Below are positions 48,650 through 58,200 of a stretch of DNA of 64,000 nt, piece by piece. The position numbers and the translations under genes were made by a program. How positions within the stretch are numbered: the first letter of the stretch is position 1; each line of letters opens with the position of its first letter. Source of the DNA: Erythrobasidium yunnanense. Taxonomy: Eukaryota; Basidiomycota; Cystobasidiomycetes; Erythrobasidiales; Erythrobasidiaceae. The notes below the pieces were generated by a model. The model worked only from the letters and a program-made list of their open reading frames with translations. It was not told where the DNA came from and searched no databases. The stretch lies in contig BCJC01000004.1 in NCBI GenBank assembly GCA_001600175.1, forward strand, positions 248,001 to 312,000. Direction: 5' to 3'.

Positions 48650-49341
48650 ATGCCGGTCAGCATAGAAAGCCTGGAAGAAGCAATACGAAGCAGACTAGAC
48701 GTCGAGCATGTTGTAAGGAGAATCATGTGCTTCGTTAGCGAGCGAAAGCTGATCATCGTCCGGCTACTTCACAGCAAGCTTTCGACATATCTGGTCAGAC
48801 CAAGACAGCAAGATGGTTAACATAATTTGATATACTGATGCGCATCTTCCTTTATCTCCTCTGCCTCTTGAATAGGCGGCTGCGGACAGGTTGGGCAAGA
48901 TCTGCTTAATCAGATAAGATTAGGATGATGGCTGATCCTCCATCAAACCCCCCTCCTCCACGATAATACAGTCCTATGAAGTTATTATAGTTTCCAGTGC
49001 ATTCGAAAAGCTACCTACCTTCAGGCGGCACAAAATGGGTACCTCGGATTCCTGTCCTACATCCCAATTTGCAACCTGATGATCTTTCTTCTTCGTTGCG
49101 CGCCATCTACAGTCAATGCAGCACTGAAAGAAGAGATCGGGCAACTACATGCATTTACTCAAGTAAGCGAAGGCGTACAGGCGGATGCCTGGCTATACGG
49201 TATACTGGCCAGCACTGAACCTAACCATCATCGCAGAAAACATTCACGCCCGAGCAATGGAAGGGAGTGGAAGTGAAAGTAGAGAGCAACAGGCCGGCGA
49301 CACCGACACAGGCCGTAGAGACCGAGCAAGTTGCGAGTTAG
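48650..49341 (+). CDS. BolA-like protein (Bol2/Fra2, BOLA2 type)
   Basis: BolA2 proteins bind monothiol glutaredoxins through a shared 2Fe-2S cluster and take part in iron sensing and cytosolic Fe-S delivery. Exons join to MPVSIESLEEAIRSRLDVEH, then QAFDISGGCGQSYEVIIVS, FEKLPTFRRHKMVNAALKEE and IGQLHAFTQKTFTPEQW, the complete BolA domain with the conserved Cys in GGCGQ and the His in RRHKMVN. A Pro/Thr-rich tail ends EQVAS. The start at 48650 is the first ATG in frame; an upstream extension would need a GTG start. The exon encoding GCGQ is only 14 nt (48876-48889). It is divergent from TSC2 with 195 nt between starts. Confidence 0.88.
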
Positions 49342-49578
49342 ACATTTTGTAGCTGTGTGACCGCCAAGCGTTAATTGGCTGAGTTTATACCTGATATCTA
49401 TGCTTGAAATACCATATTAGCAAAGTCATCGAGATGTCCTGGACACGTCAGATTGGCCGGGCAGGATCAAACAAAGCGTAGCTGAGCATTTCTAGACATG
49501 CCCAAATGTGACAACAGGAAATCCGTATACTACTCAACCGATACACAAGTCCATCGAAGCGCTAAACAAGCTCAGAGC

Positions 49579-50994
49579 TCACTTGCTGTCCGAAACTTTG
49601 GCCGCATACGGTCCATCCTTCATCGGTACCTCCTGAACATGTGTAGAAGGGAACCAGCCGATCTTTCCATTCCTCAATCTGCCCCTCCACCAGCCCGGTT
49701 CCTGCCTTTCTTCCTTCGGCGTCAACACCGCAATAATATCATTCTTTTCGAAAGAGAGTTCAAAGCCATCATCCGCTGGCGACTGATACGAATGTACGGC
49801 ACGGACGAAAGTCAATTTCGAAGGGTCGAGAGGCGGATCTTGTACTGCTTGAGGCTGGTTCGAAGGGAGGAGGGAGAGGTCAACGCCTGGAGGTTGCATG
49901 TGCTGTGGAAGAGGTTGCCCGTCTTGCCCAAAGATAGGAACAATGGCACCTTCTGGAAGACCCAATCTTCGTGCTTCTGCTTCTTGTCGCGCAGTAATGA
50001 GCCGGACGAGCTTGTTCATGAGCCATGGCAGACCGACCACAGTCAGGAAGAAGATGATCAAGGGCTTCTTGCTTGGTTTAGGCGTTGACGATTTCTGGGT
50101 TTGCGGCACCACACCACCATTGCTTTCGAACGCTCTGAAGCCTTCTGCACTGAGAGCTCCGTCTGCTGATCCACCCGTCACTGCCTGGACATCATTGCCT
50201 CCCATCCCCAGCATTCTCTTAACCCAACGTAGCAGAGTGAAGACATTGAGGATCTCTCCTAGCCAATTCCGCAGATTGCCTAGCTGTTCTGCGACACCGA
50301 TCATGGCGAAGAAGCTTGAATGGGTCGCCATGAATGTACTTTCCAGCATCTGCGCAAACCCTCCAAATGCAGAGACTACAGATTGAAGAAGTTGAAACGT
50401 CGCTTGTGTGCCTGCTTCCATTTGTCGTGTAAGCGAATAGTCCGCTGGGCCAGCCTGGCCTGGATATCCGCCAAAGGGTGCGCCAAAACCGCCATAACCA
50501 GATCCATACGATCCGAATCCACCACCATAACCTCCATACCTACGGAAAATAGGATTTGTCAGCGTGGCTTTGCTTGAGGAAGTAGTAACGATGGCCTACC
50601 CTCCTCCACCGAAGCGAGAGTAGGGCGAGCCGTAGCTGCTGCCGTACCCGCCCCCGTAGCCTCCGTAGCTTGTTCCCATACGAGAGGCGTACTGCGCATC
50701 ACAGATCGAGCAATTTAGTCAGGTTCAGGGTGTTTCGAGGGCAGCCTGTTCAGCCAAGCTCACGTTGTTTGCAGAGTAGGCAGATTGGGCGGTAGCAGTG
50801 TTCGCTGCAGCTGTCGTCGTTGCTACAGCATTCGTCATATCTGCTGGGCGTGGTGGAAGTGCCGGACAGCTCCCTGAACTGGCTGAGGTCGTCGATGTCG
50901 CATTGCTCGCACTGACGACTGGATGGCTGCTACCACTCTGTGCTGCATTGCGTTCCCAGGGCTTAGGCGGTGAAGGCTTTGCGACAGAAGACAT
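49579..50994 (-). CDS. PEX13: peroxin-13 (PEX13), peroxisomal docking protein
   Basis: PEX13 sits in the peroxisomal membrane and takes part in import of matrix proteins with PEX14 and PEX5. The N-terminus MSSVAKPSPPKPWERNA has the family's PKPWE block. A middle region is rich in Tyr-Gly repeats (GTSYGGYGGGYGSSYG, then YGGYGGGFGSYGSGYGGFG). A helical part follows (LESTFMATHSSFFAMIG), then a membrane segment KPLIIFFLTVVGLPWLMN. The C-terminal SH3 domain reads FVRAVHSYQSPADDGFELSF to WWRGRLRNGKIGWFPSTHV. The ATG at 50994 is chosen over an upstream in-frame Met at 51105 because it gives the normal N-terminus. All parts expected of PEX13 are present. Confidence 0.92.
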
Positions 50995-51390
50995 CGTCGT
51001 CGTTTTCTTGATGAGTTTCGTTTGCTTGGAGGAAGAAGAACCGGTTCTGACAAAGAGCAATTGCCGGGAGACGAAAACCTCGAAGATACAACGCTGACCA
51101 CGCATACTAATGCTATAACGTAAGAGTAATATTCATCAGACTCGCTCCTGGCTTTTTGCTCGGCGTATCGTCTCTGGTACACGATTTTCCAACCCGAACC
51201 ATGCATGTCTCAATCGTGAGCTTGAAAAGCGAACAAAAGCGCCTGCTGCACGACTCAACACTAGCTATCCTCTTCCCTCCAGTCCATAATGCTGACCCTT
51301 TCATCACACCGCCATATCCTCCAAGACTTTCTGCTGCAATGTGCTCGCTACCAACCTCACCTGCAAGCTTGCTGCTAGACAACAGACGAC
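50995..51390. promoter_or_regulatory. divergent spacer, PEX13 / hypothetical gene
   Basis: A 396-nt stretch between divergent starts. Two overlapping frames on opposite strands (51113-51382 minus, 51156-51407 plus) have no recognisable content. I read it as a promoter. Confidence 0.35.
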
Positions 51391-52086
51391 ATGCTTCAAG
51401 CTGTTAAATCAAGTCTTACTCAAGCAGCCCACCTTATCCGCTTCAAGTTCGACAAGCCAGTTGAAGAGGCTGATGCTGGCATAGATTTGCCAGACTACGG
51501 CTAGTGAGCAAGCACTCTTTCACCCTCTTGTTAGTATGTGTGCTGATAGAGCTCTGCCTGCCTACTCCACTATGTAACCAAAAGCTCGCCCTTCTATGCC
51601 TTTCCATCCTTCGACAGACTGTCCCGATCACGGCCGTCTAGTATCAATAGTGGTATCAACGCATGGCCCGGGTCATCAAGAAGTTCTCGAAATGGATCGT
51701 CTACCTCCTTGTCTGCGCAGGCGCCCTCCAGCCGGTCATCTGTAGCTTCGAAACGTAAAAGCCTGCGGACATCAACCACGAAGAGCCGAAAAGTCAGCGA
51801 TGTCCCGCCTACGGACACGTCTCGCCAGCCAGCTGTCATTGCTCATTCCAGACCTCCCTTCTGGCCGGCCTCGCAACTTGGCAAGAAGAGGCCTAGACTT
51901 TGGAGCCATGATTCGTCCGTTTCCTCGTCAACGTCCGAAGACATCGACTTCACACCACTCCAAAATGCCAATATGCTCAAAATCGAGCGGATTAGGATGT
52001 CCTGTACACCTGAGCAGTTCGCAGCCAAGATTGCGCGGGCACAAGCTCGCAGGCAGATTGCACAACGGCGCAAGCCAGTAGCCTAA
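51391..52086 (+). CDS. hypothetical basic Ser/Arg-rich protein
   Basis: Two exons (51391-51503 and 51585-52086) give about 205 residues, function unknown. The N-terminus MLQAVKSSLTQAAHLIRFKF is helical; the rest is low complexity, rich in Ser and Arg (SRSSRNGSSTSLSAQAPSSR) with basic clusters KKRPR and SKRKS that could be nuclear signals. The last 25 residues form a basic helix (TPEQFAAKIARAQARRQ). That helix loosely resembles the core of the next two ORFs on the same strand. Coding is supported by an open spliced frame and strong composition, not by a known family. Confidence 0.45.
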
Positions 52087-52379
52087 TCGACGGATACAAT
52101 GCTCGCTTGAAATCTCAACATGACGACCAATGCGACCTGCTTAGCTTGCAAAATCTGCAGGATTGATCAACGGAATAACTTATCGCAACTGTCAGACTAG
52201 ACAGCTCTTACGTCGTGCAGTAAAGTGTCGAGCAAGCAGAATCGTACGGCCTGTAGGTTCATGCACAGCCGGAATGGGTAATAAAGCAATGTCGTTTCCT
52301 CACTGCTTTCCCACCTGGCCATCGAACTCTTCGGCCTCTCCTTCGAAGTCCCAAGCCGAACTACAGAGAGTACATCATC

Positions 52380-52736
52380 ATGTCAAAAAGACCTCCCTTC
52401 GGCCATTCGAGCGAGAATCCATATTGGAAACTGAGAAATGCAGATGCCCAGGCCCAGGCCGAGAACGATGCAAAGTTCGCCAGAAAGACGCAGGGTATGG
52501 CACCGAATCAACGAGCAGCATATGTGCAGGAACTTCTGGCCCGCCAGGAGAAAGCCGAAGCAAAGGCCCTACGAGACGAGCTAGAGCTAGAGCGAGAGCA
52601 AGAGCGACGACAGGAGCGGGATCGAGAGCGAGATGGGAGAGGTGCATCCGGCAGAAAGCCTCGTTCTGGACCAAGCAAGAGCCGAAGAGACGACACAATT
52701 GGCAGCAGCCGCCATACCAATACCAAGGAGAAGTGA
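52380..52736 (+). CDS. hypothetical charged helical protein, 118 residues
   Basis: An intronless small protein that I do not recognise. After MSKRPPFGHSSENPYWKLRN comes a helical part with MAPNQRAAYVQELLARQEKA, then a long run of alternating Arg and Glu (REQERRQERDRERDGRG) and a basic Ser-rich tail. The repetitive charged part suggests a single long helix or disordered linker. The block around NQRAAYVQ resembles EQRYRFVQ in the next gene. Confidence 0.42.
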   Translation: MSKRPPFGHSSENPYWKLRNADAQAQAENDAKFARKTQGMAPNQRAAYVQELLARQEKAEAKALRDELELEREQERRQERDRERDGRGASGRKPRSGPSKSRRDDTIGSSRHTNTKEK

Positions 52737-52959
52737 AGCCGCCAGAGCCTCTAGTGGCGAAAAGAGCTGCCACTGTCTCCGATGGAAGGCAATTTTCTCT
52801 TTCTCCTTGCCAATCCTTCGATGATGCTCGTCACGATGCGCAGCAGACCGTCCACATGGCACCGCCTTGACTGCTGACATCTGCTAGCTTCATCTTGCTG
52901 TGATAGACGCTGACACACTCCCCTCTAGCTAAGATTGAGCTCGGGCAGCTTAGCTCGCT

Positions 52960-53634
52960 ATGAGCCATAGCAGACAAACAAGCGTGGACAGGCACAAGGC
53001 AGAGGCAGTACGCGCACCGAGATCAGTCCTGGTCGAGAGGTCGGTCAACGCTCAACCGTTAGCCTCGACTCGATCAGCAGCACAGGCACCAACACTATCG
53101 CAAGCTCTACCTCGAAGACGCTCGACACCACCTCCCAAAGAGGGCTCTGGAGCCCAAGCACCAGTATATTGTCGTATCTCAGACCCGCTGAAGACGTCAA
53201 AAGCTAAGGCAAAGGCAAAAGTGTCAGCTCCACCTGAAGACCATAGATCAGAGCAAGTACCAGCACAGCTGCCGCCCCCAGCAAGCCGCCGTCCTTCAAG
53301 CACCGTTATACCTGCTTCAAAGCCCACCTTACAGCAGAGAGGGTCGACGCAGACCACTCTGGTCGTCCCTGCAGGTCTGTCTCAAGAACAAAGGTATCGC
53401 TTTGTACAATCAGCAGCCGAAGCATGGCGAAGAGAGAAAGCTCAGGAATATGCTCAGGCTCTCGCTCTGCGCAAGTCGGAAAAGAAAGCAAAGAAGAAAG
53501 CCAAAAAGAGAGCGGCACGCGAGGCGAAGAAGTTGCGAGAGCAAGCGCAGGCGGAGCAAGGAGAAGGAAGTACCGCTCAGTCCAAGCCTAAGTCCAATCC
53601 TAAGCGTAGGCTCAAACACTGTGCGATTCTGTAG
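52960..53634 (+). CDS. basic helical protein ending in a CaaX prenylation box
   Basis: A 224-residue intronless protein of unknown family. The first two thirds are disordered and rich in Ser, Pro and Arg. From about residue 150 it becomes a charged helix: LSQEQRYRFVQSAAEAWRRE, then a Lys-rich run (KSEKKAKKKAKKRAAREAKK). The final residues are RRLKHCAIL. CAIL is a CaaX box; a final Leu usually directs geranylgeranylation, and the basic stretch just before it is typical of proteins held on the inner face of membranes. The prenylation is inferred from sequence only. Confidence 0.5.
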   Translation: MSHSRQTSVDRHKAEAVRAPRSVLVERSVNAQPLASTRSAAQAPTLSQALPRRRSTPPPKEGSGAQAPVYCRISDPLKTSKAKAKAKVSAPPEDHRSEQVPAQLPPPASRRPSSTVIPASKPTLQQRGSTQTTLVVPAGLSQEQRYRFVQSAAEAWRREKAQEYAQALALRKSEKKAKKKAKKRAAREAKKLREQAQAEQGEGSTAQSKPKSNPKRRLKHCAIL

Positions 53635-53922
53635 CTACACTGGATGTAATCAGTCGCACATGCTTGCAAAGGCTCGATTGGACGAGTCTGCCTACGTGAG
53701 CTAGAGAAGATTATCACTGCGATACAACCATATAAGTCAGCTTTGCAGGGTTTTACGATAGTATGCGCGTGTGCCTGTATTGGTCATTGACATCAGAAAT
53801 CCTCCGCCGAATCGCGATACTGTCACCTCTTGCTTCTGGCTTACCCAATCGCTGTCAAGATTCTGTCCCAAGCAAGTAAAGCTTTCAAGGCTGTACAACG
53901 CACCTCTGTCTCTGCATCCACA

Positions 53923-54893
53923 ATGTCTGTCCCATGGCGCGATCACCTCAATGAATGCATCAAGACGAACATGGAGAAGGTGGATCGGCTTGCTCCAGCT
54001 ATCAAGTCCAAGTACTAATGCAAATGGCAGGACAAAGACTCCATCTCCTATCCTTTCTCTTCTATCGGACCTGATGGCGGTCCAAAGACGCGATTCATCC
54101 TTCATCGAGGCTTCGTGGTCAGCTTGCTTTCCCCAGCACTGCTTTGATAGCTGTTGACACCTAGTGGTAGAACGAACGCCGAAAGGAAGAGGACCCATCT
54201 GCGAACAAGCTGGGAGACGATCCCAAGCTGATCGGAGAGGCTCTTCTGAGCACAACCGATATCCGGTAGGCATATCCCTCGAATAGCACTAGGAAGATGC
54301 TGACGCTGACATGCTTCTAGCGCTCCTAAGTCTCAACAGCTGCACAAGGATGGCAAGATGGAGCTAGCATGGTGGTTTGCACCATCTGGAGACCAGTTTC
54401 GCATCTCTGGAACCGCTTTCTTGGTTGGCAGACCCGACCACGAAGTAACGAAAAGCTTCAACGAACAGCATGCGAAACGTCTAGCTCCCGCTGGCATTCA
54501 AGGCGACTTCAACTGGGAAGACGAGCGCAAGCGAATCTATGACAAAATCTCCCCTCCCATTCGAGCAAGCTTCGCGCGCCCCATCCCTGGTACCGCTCTG
54601 AAGGCTTCAGAGCGCGGCGATCCTAATGGCGAGGACTACGACCCGCAAGACTGGCCCTTGGAGCTGAAGACAGACGGAGACAAGGCTCTTCTGGAGAAAA
54701 GCTTTAGCAATTTTGCTCTCATGTAGGTTGCAGTTCTGCCTGGAACTATACAACAGCTGAATAAAGCATTCACAGCGTTATCGAACCTCATACTGTCGAT
54801 TGGTGCCAGCTGAACGAGCAGCCGAACAAGCGGGCGATCTGGAAGAAGCAGGATGGCTCTGGAGAATGGCAGAAGACAGATGTCTGCCCATAG
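53923..54893 (+). CDS. pyridoxamine-phosphate-oxidase-like FMN-binding protein (Alr4036 type)
   Basis: A split-barrel flavoprotein related to pyridoxamine 5'-phosphate oxidase; the true substrate of this fungal branch is not known. The ATG at 53923 gives MSVPWRDHLNECIKTNMEK. A 51-nt intron with a TACTAAT branch site follows; then SYPFSSIGPDGGPKTRFILH and RGFV form the FMN-binding strand region. Later exons give MELAWWFAPSGDQFRISGTA, FNWEDERKRIYDKISPPIR and, after the last intron, VIEPHTVDWCQLNEQP to the stop at 54891-54893. Length (about 265 residues) and order match the family. Confidence 0.8.
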
Positions 54894-55291
54894 ATGCACT
54901 TGAAATACACAAAATTGATGTAGCATGCAGAGCGCCCAGACAGGAAAGAGCCTCGGTAAACGATCGCAGTGACGATAGCCAATTCGGGACAAAGCTGCGA
55001 CTTTCCGGTGTTTTGCTTCTTGCTTTCTTGCATCTGGCGACATTCCCTGCTTGTAGAAACATACAAGCAGTAAGCGTACAGCGCCTGAACGCAGGAAGAC
55101 CGCCTGCTGATCCTTGTCTCTGCAGGACCGGCCGAGAGAGACTTGGCTCAATAAGGAATCAGCCAGAAAGCATCGCAAGATACGCAAGTCGAAAGTCAAT
55201 CCATAGCATCAGATCCACTCTCCTGGCTGTACTGCTCCCCCGCGACCTCTAAGCCGTCAAGCTTCTTTGCGGAGAACCCGTCTCTTGCAGA
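54894..55291. other. spacer upstream of the repeat protein gene
   Basis: About 400 nt with overlapping open frames on both strands but no recognised product. A pyrimidine-rich stretch ending ttgcag lies directly before the next ATG and may be the acceptor of a 5' UTR intron. Confidence 0.35.
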
Positions 55292-58200
55292 ATGGGCGTG
55301 CTAGACGTAGTGAAAGATGCCTTGGGCCTCGAAACAGGTGTGTATTTTATATCATATGCACCGGGGAAGAAGCTTAGCAACGTGCGACTGGCCCTGCAGA
55401 AAACGATAAGCACGACACTTCAACCTCCGATCCTACCTTCTCTTCTGGGAAGGTCAGCTAACCCAATACCTGCAGTCTATTCTGTGCTATGCTGAACTGT
55501 CTGTGTCATCGCAGAAGCCGTCTGCCGCTGAAGAAGTTAAAGAAGAGGCCGTAAAGTCGTCTTCCTCCCATGACGGCCCGGCTGCCAGCAACGGGATCAC
55601 TACCAATCCCGAAGAAGCTCACGCAAAGCCTACAGCTCCTGCTCTAGGCTCGCGCAGCACCACAGACACAAACGTCACCACAACCACGAACGGCGCCGAT
55701 GACAATGCTTCCATGATCCCTCTCGGAAAAGGCCAGAACACAGTTGGAACGTCAACGCCTCAGCCTCCAGTCACTGAGACGCTCGGCACCTCAGTACTTC
55801 AGGAAGGCAATGTCTCATCAGACCAAGACTTTGCAGTTCGCGAGATCGAAAGAGCCGCTCTTATACGAGAGATGGAGAACTGCGAAAAGGGAAGAGAAGG
55901 CATTCACTTCAGTGACAAGGATGAAGGCGCCCCTGACGGTAGAGCGGAAGTTGAAACCATCATCGGCCGATTCCCTAATATCAAGTCACTTACAGGCTCG
56001 ATGCGCCGAATCTCACTCACTCCTTCAACACGACCAGCCGTCGAGGGAGATTCTGCTCACTCTGTACCAGTCACTGACGAGGCTGCTGGAATGGCCCGCG
56101 ATCCCTCTGCTCCGCTCGCAACCACCTCGGAGACAGCACCAAATGCTGTGTCGAGTTCGGCTGCCAACGATGGCCTCACGTCATTGCAGCGAGAGGAGTT
56201 GAACAAAGTGCCAGACGCCGGGTCCAGCGTCCCAGCGACAGCTGCTGCTTCAGCAATCCCAGCTTCTCGAGGTACGGCTTGCTTTCGCTAGGATTTAATC
56301 ATTATCTAATCTCTTCATTAGACAACGAGACTACTACTGCTACTTCCGATGCGAAACCAGCTGCCGCGTCTGAAACACCAGACTTTGTTACGGAGCGTAC
56401 GGCAAATCTAGACGGCAACAAAGATGAACCAGCCAAGGCCTCATCCGAAGCCGCACCAACCACGATTGCAGCAGATGACAAAGTAGCTCCGACCGGTGAT
56501 GTCGCTGCAGCAAGCCCTGCCACACAAGACAGGCCTCTGAGCCGCACCCCCTCCAAGAGCGGACGCAGATTGAGTGGTCTGTTCCGACGGGGTTCGAAGA
56601 AGACTTCGGGCCCTTCACCCAGCGCTTCCACCACGGATCTCAATGCATCAATAACCTCGCTTGTATCACCCGCTTCGCCTGCAAAAGCTGCAGCACCAGC
56701 TCAAACCACATCAACTGGCCCTTCTGCAGCATCAGCTGTACGACCACGCACTCCTCCCTTTAGGTCCCGTAGAAATACCGCTTCCGAGGGCTCCGCTGTA
56801 GCAGCGGCTCCTGTAAGCACAGCAAGCACTGACGCTACACCTGCTGCGGAAGCCACCGCTGCCCCCGAGACAGCTGGCTCTGGTACCATAGCTTCAGGCA
56901 CCTCTCACGGTGCTGACACTGTCCCACACGACTCTACTACCTCTGCCGATCTGGGTCTGCATGACGGCAAGACCGATGGTCAAGCTGTACCCTCCTCCGA
57001 CCCACCTTCATACCACGCTGATCGGGCAGCTGAAGGTGGTGAAGTCAGCCAAGCCGAGAAGGCTACCGCAGCAGCTACTGCCAGCAAGGATCTCTCCTCT
57101 GTTGAGACCGGAGGCATCGGTCCTAGCACGACCAGGAGCGAATCCACAAACGGAGAACCGGCAACAAGGAAGAGAGCGAGCAGCGGTCTAGCCGGAAAGC
57201 TTACGCAGGAAATCGAAGAGCGCGCTCGTGCACAGCGGGAAGGCCGCGTATACGATGGTCCAGGTACCTGGATCAAGGCACCTGTTGCCTCAGAGTCCCA
57301 GCCGGCTGCAGACGGCACTGCGTCTAGCTCCATCACGCCGTCAACATCGACAAGAGACATACCCGCATCGACTACAGCTACTACTGCACCCCAGACAGGT
57401 GGCTCTCCTTACGGAAGCAGTCCAAGCGCAGTTCGCGCTAGCGAATCCTCTACATCGCTTAATCGCCCTCCTTCCAGGTCAGGGGGAGGCCTGGGTGGTC
57501 TGTTCAGACGGAAATCAAGACGGGTCTCCACGAGCTCAGTCGGCGGCTCCACTACCAATCTAAAGGCATCTGAGTCGACAGCTTCTCTCATTGACCCTAC
57601 GAGCGATGCCAAGCCGGTAACAAGCAGCGAAGGAGTCGTCACTGGCAATGCAGTAGACGGTACCTCTGAGCATGCTACAGTGCCAGTTGAGCAGCACTCT
57701 GCTCCAGCTGCAGAACTGGCTTCAAAGCCTACATCAGGTAAGTTCCACTTCCAAGCGATGTGAAAGCGATGTGAAGCATGGCTGAATCACGCTTCAAGTA
57801 CATGATGGATCAGCTCAGAATGGCTTCATCGATACGAACGATGCGCTCGCCAAAGAGATTGAGGATAGAGCTGCAGCAACTGAAAGTCATCGACCGGCTT
57901 CCCCCCATACTTCCGACGTCAAGGAGCCATTTATCGTAGCTGTAACTGAAGATCAGCGCCCGGCCTCAACTCATACAGCGGAGGTGAAAGAGCCGTCTCT
58001 GGTTGCCGCAGAAGAGCCTCGTGTCTCGGAGGACAAGCCAGCCGCCGTCGAGAGCCTCGAAACAGCTGTGGTGCCTAAAGAGGCGACTTCGACAGACACA
58101 TCTGAAGCAACACGTCCCCGTTCTACCAGCATTGGTCAGAATGGCGGCTCAGATGCTGGCCTGTCCCGCACTCCTTCTAAATCAGGCGGCGGACTAGGCG

